Origin: an uncultured Eubacteriales bacterium
GTDB taxonomy: Bacteria; Bacillota; Clostridia; Peptostreptococcales; Anaerovoracaceae
Length of the DNA stretch: 64,000 nt
Assembly: GCA_902801255.1 (NCBI GenBank)
Contig: CADCHO010000004.1
Coordinates: forward strand, 1 to 64,000
Direction of reading: 5' to 3'
The first letter of the stretch is position 1, and every line of letters begins with the position of its first letter. Below are positions 62,638 to 64,000 of this stretch, in pieces. Below the pieces are notes generated by a model that did not search any database, was not told the origin of the DNA, and worked only from the letters and a program-made list of their open reading frames with translations. The position numbers were made by a program, and so were the translations under genes.

Positions 62638-63753
62638 TCAGACACCGAATATAGCCATGAATACGCCGGCAGCAACTGCCGTGCCGATTACTCCGGCTAC
62701 ATTAGGGCCCATGGCATGCATGAGCAGGAAGTTCGTAGGATCGGCTTCTGCGCCAACCTTCTGTGAAACTCTCGCCGCCATTGGAACCGCGGATACACCG
62801 GCGGAACCGATGAGCGGGTTGATCTTGCCGCCCGACAGCTTGCACATGAGTTTTCCGAAGAGCACTCCGGCAGCTGTACCGAAACTGAATGCTATCATTC
62901 CGAGGATGACGATCTTTATTGTAGTCCACTTGAGGAATGCTTCCGCACTGGTTGTAGCTCCTACTGAAGTTCCCAGGAAGATTACTACAATGTACATGAG
63001 CGCATTGGAAGCAGTATCCTGCAGCTGGCGAACGACTCCGCTCTCGCGGAAGAGGTTGCCGAGCATGAGCATTCCGATAAGAGGTGCTGTTGAAGGCAGG
63101 ATCAGACATACGACGATCGTAACGATTATCGGGAACAGGATACGCTCTCTTTTCGAGACGTCTCTGAGCTGCTCCATCTTGATCTTACGCTCTGCTTCAG
63201 TTGTGAGCGCTTTCATGATAGGCGGCTGTATGATAGGTACAAGTGACATGTACGAGTATGCCGCCACGGCGATAGGCCCCATGAGTTCTCTCTGTCCCAG
63301 CTTCATTGCCAGGAAGATGGATGTAGGTCCGTCCGCTCCTCCGATTATGCTTACTGCTGCTGCCTGAGCTTCAGTGAATCCCATCAGCATCGCCAGCAGG
63401 AATGCTCCGAACACTCCGAACTGCGCAGCAGCTCCGAGCAGGAAGCTTTTAGGGTTGGCGATCAGCGGTCCGAAGTCTGTCAGTGCTCCGACTCCCAGGA
63501 ATATGAGAGACGGAAGTATGGTCCACTCATCAAGCATGAAGAAGTAATGCAGAAGTCCGCCTTCTTCCATGATCGGCGGATACAGGTTTACCAGCAGCAT
63601 GCCGAATGATATCGGAAGGAGCAGGAGTGGCTCATATTCCTTGACGATGGCCAGATACAACAGTCCGAGAGCAACAGCGATCATTATCACGTTGCCTACG
63701 GTAAGGTTGAAGAAGCCGGTCTGGTGAGCCAGGTTGAATAAGGTATCTCCCAT
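62638..63753 (-). CDS. oadB: Na+-translocating decarboxylase beta subunit
   Basis: A 371-residue membrane protein with about nine to eleven helices that decarboxylates carboxybiotin and pumps Na+ out of the cell. [19 protein letters not shown] carries the conserved Asp of the family, and [23 protein letters not shown] and [15 protein letters not shown] lie near the end. The family serves oxaloacetate, methylmalonyl-CoA and glutaconyl-CoA decarboxylases; the adjacent alpha subunit points to oxaloacetate. GGGAGG precedes the ATG. The biotin carrier gene ends 17 bases upstream. Confidence 0.95.
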   Translation of the reverse strand: MGDTLFNLAHQTGFFNLTVGNVIMIAVALGLLYLAIVKEYEPLLLLPISFGMLLVNLYPPIMEEGGLLHYFFMLDEWTILPSLIFLGVGALTDFGPLIANPKSFLLGAAAQFGVFGAFLLAMLMGFTEAQAAAVSIIGGADGPTSIFLAMKLGQRELMGPIAVAAYSYMSLVPIIQPPIMKALTTEAERKIKMEQLRDVSKRERILFPIIVTIVVCLILPSTAPLIGMLMLGNLFRESGVVRQLQDTASNALMYIVVIFLGTSVGATTSAEAFLKWTTIKIVILGMIAFSFGTAAGVLFGKLMCKLSGGKINPLIGSAGVSAVPMAARVSQKVGAEADPTNFLLMHAMGPNVAGVIGTAVAAGVFMAIFGV

Positions 63754-63770
63754 TTCTTTACCTCCCGGTA

Positions 63771-64000
63771 TTATTCTACGTAAGCTACAGTCTGGCCTGA
63801 TGTGGTGGCTTCTCCTTCTGAAACAACGATCTTGCTGACTGTGCCGTCCTTAGGTGCAACAACAGGGATCTCCATCTTCATGGCCTCGAGCACGATGATA
63901 GTGTCTCCGCTCTTGACCTGCTGTCCCTCAGCTGCGACGATCTTGAAGACCTTGCCGGCAGTACCGCATACGACCGGATCTCCCTTTCCTTTTCCGCCGC
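63771..64000 (-). CDS. Biotin carboxyl carrier protein of the decarboxylase, partial
   Basis: The C-terminal 75 or so residues of a biotinyl-domain protein; its start is beyond the right edge. The biotin lysine is in the motif EAMKMEIPV, preceded by [10 protein letters not shown] and followed by [13 protein letters not shown] Gly/Lys linker ([10 protein letters not shown]) at the visible N-terminal side marks the usual flexible hinge. It ends 17 bases before the beta-subunit start. It carries CO2 from the alpha to the beta subunit. A gamma/delta membrane anchor may lie outside the window. Confidence 0.9.
   Translation of the reverse strand, partial: GGKGKGDPVVCGTAGKVFKIVAAEGQQVKSGDTIIVLEAMKMEIPVVAPKDGTVSKIVVSEGEATTSGQTVAYVE

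Overview
The window looks like a chromosome segment of an anaerobic Bacillota, most likely class Clostridia. Most starts have a strong AGGAGG-type ribosome binding site, several starts are TTG or GTG, and no respiratory genes are seen. Gene families typical of Clostridia recur: ECF transporters, MATE pumps, a Na+-translocating decarboxylase, a cellobiose phosphorylase module and a 4Fe-4S aldo/keto reductase. I did not identify genus or species. Coding density is very high, no gap exceeds 300 bases, and I see no tRNA, rRNA or CRISPR array.

Layout. 1-95 looks like the 5' end of a group II (class C-like) intron that entered the T-tract of a terminator and runs off the left edge. 153-5643 (minus) holds an unassigned PLP enzyme, threonine synthase, an FAD dehydrogenase and an OFA-type transporter. 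5758-6802 (plus) is azlCD. 6810-15915 (minus) holds a domain-permuted GH3 glycosidase, a YfcC transporter, an M20 peptidase, mscL, a cyclophilin lipoprotein and a TetM-like GTPase fused to a Rae1-like NYN nuclease. 16013-20403 is a potassium block: trkA-trkH converge on a K+ channel with RCK-like and RyR-like domains. 20429-24917 holds a MATE pump, an M32 carboxypeptidase, an Fe-S aldo/keto reductase and a zinc-ribbon protein. 24960-28956 (minus) is an amidohydrolase followed by moaC, moaA and a MOSC-Mog fusion. 29143-30570 is an aldehyde dehydrogenase. 30618-35890 (minus) is an ECF transporter with a SAM hydroxide adenosyltransferase, an EamA transporter and a truncated 2-hydroxyacyl-CoA dehydratase.

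36020-45241 is a cello-oligosaccharide module. A LacI regulator, a sugar ABC transporter, a cellobiose phosphorylase (GH94) and a cytoplasmic GH5 glycosidase share a control region with three matching 14-bp operators. 45349-52612 holds a MATE transporter fused to an RsbW-like ATPase domain, convergent with an operon for a propeller-sensor SpoIIE phosphatase, an FGGY kinase and a membrane protein. 52758-55610 holds another MATE pump and a GPH-type sugar transporter.

55745-64000 (minus) reads as an amino-acid/dicarboxylate fermentation island. It contains two Asp/Glu-type racemases, a TSUP exporter, BioY, a DAACS symporter, an aminotransferase, oxaloacetate decarboxylase alpha and beta subunits, and the biotin carrier protein cut by the right edge. 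A coherent reading is uptake of aspartate-like substrate, racemisation, transamination to oxaloacetate, and decarboxylation that pumps Na+, with BioY supplying biotin. That pathway is an inference from gene content. The strongest leads for new biology are the MATE-ATPase fusion beside the SpoIIE-type phosphatase, the TetM-Rae1-like fusion, and this Na+-coupled island.
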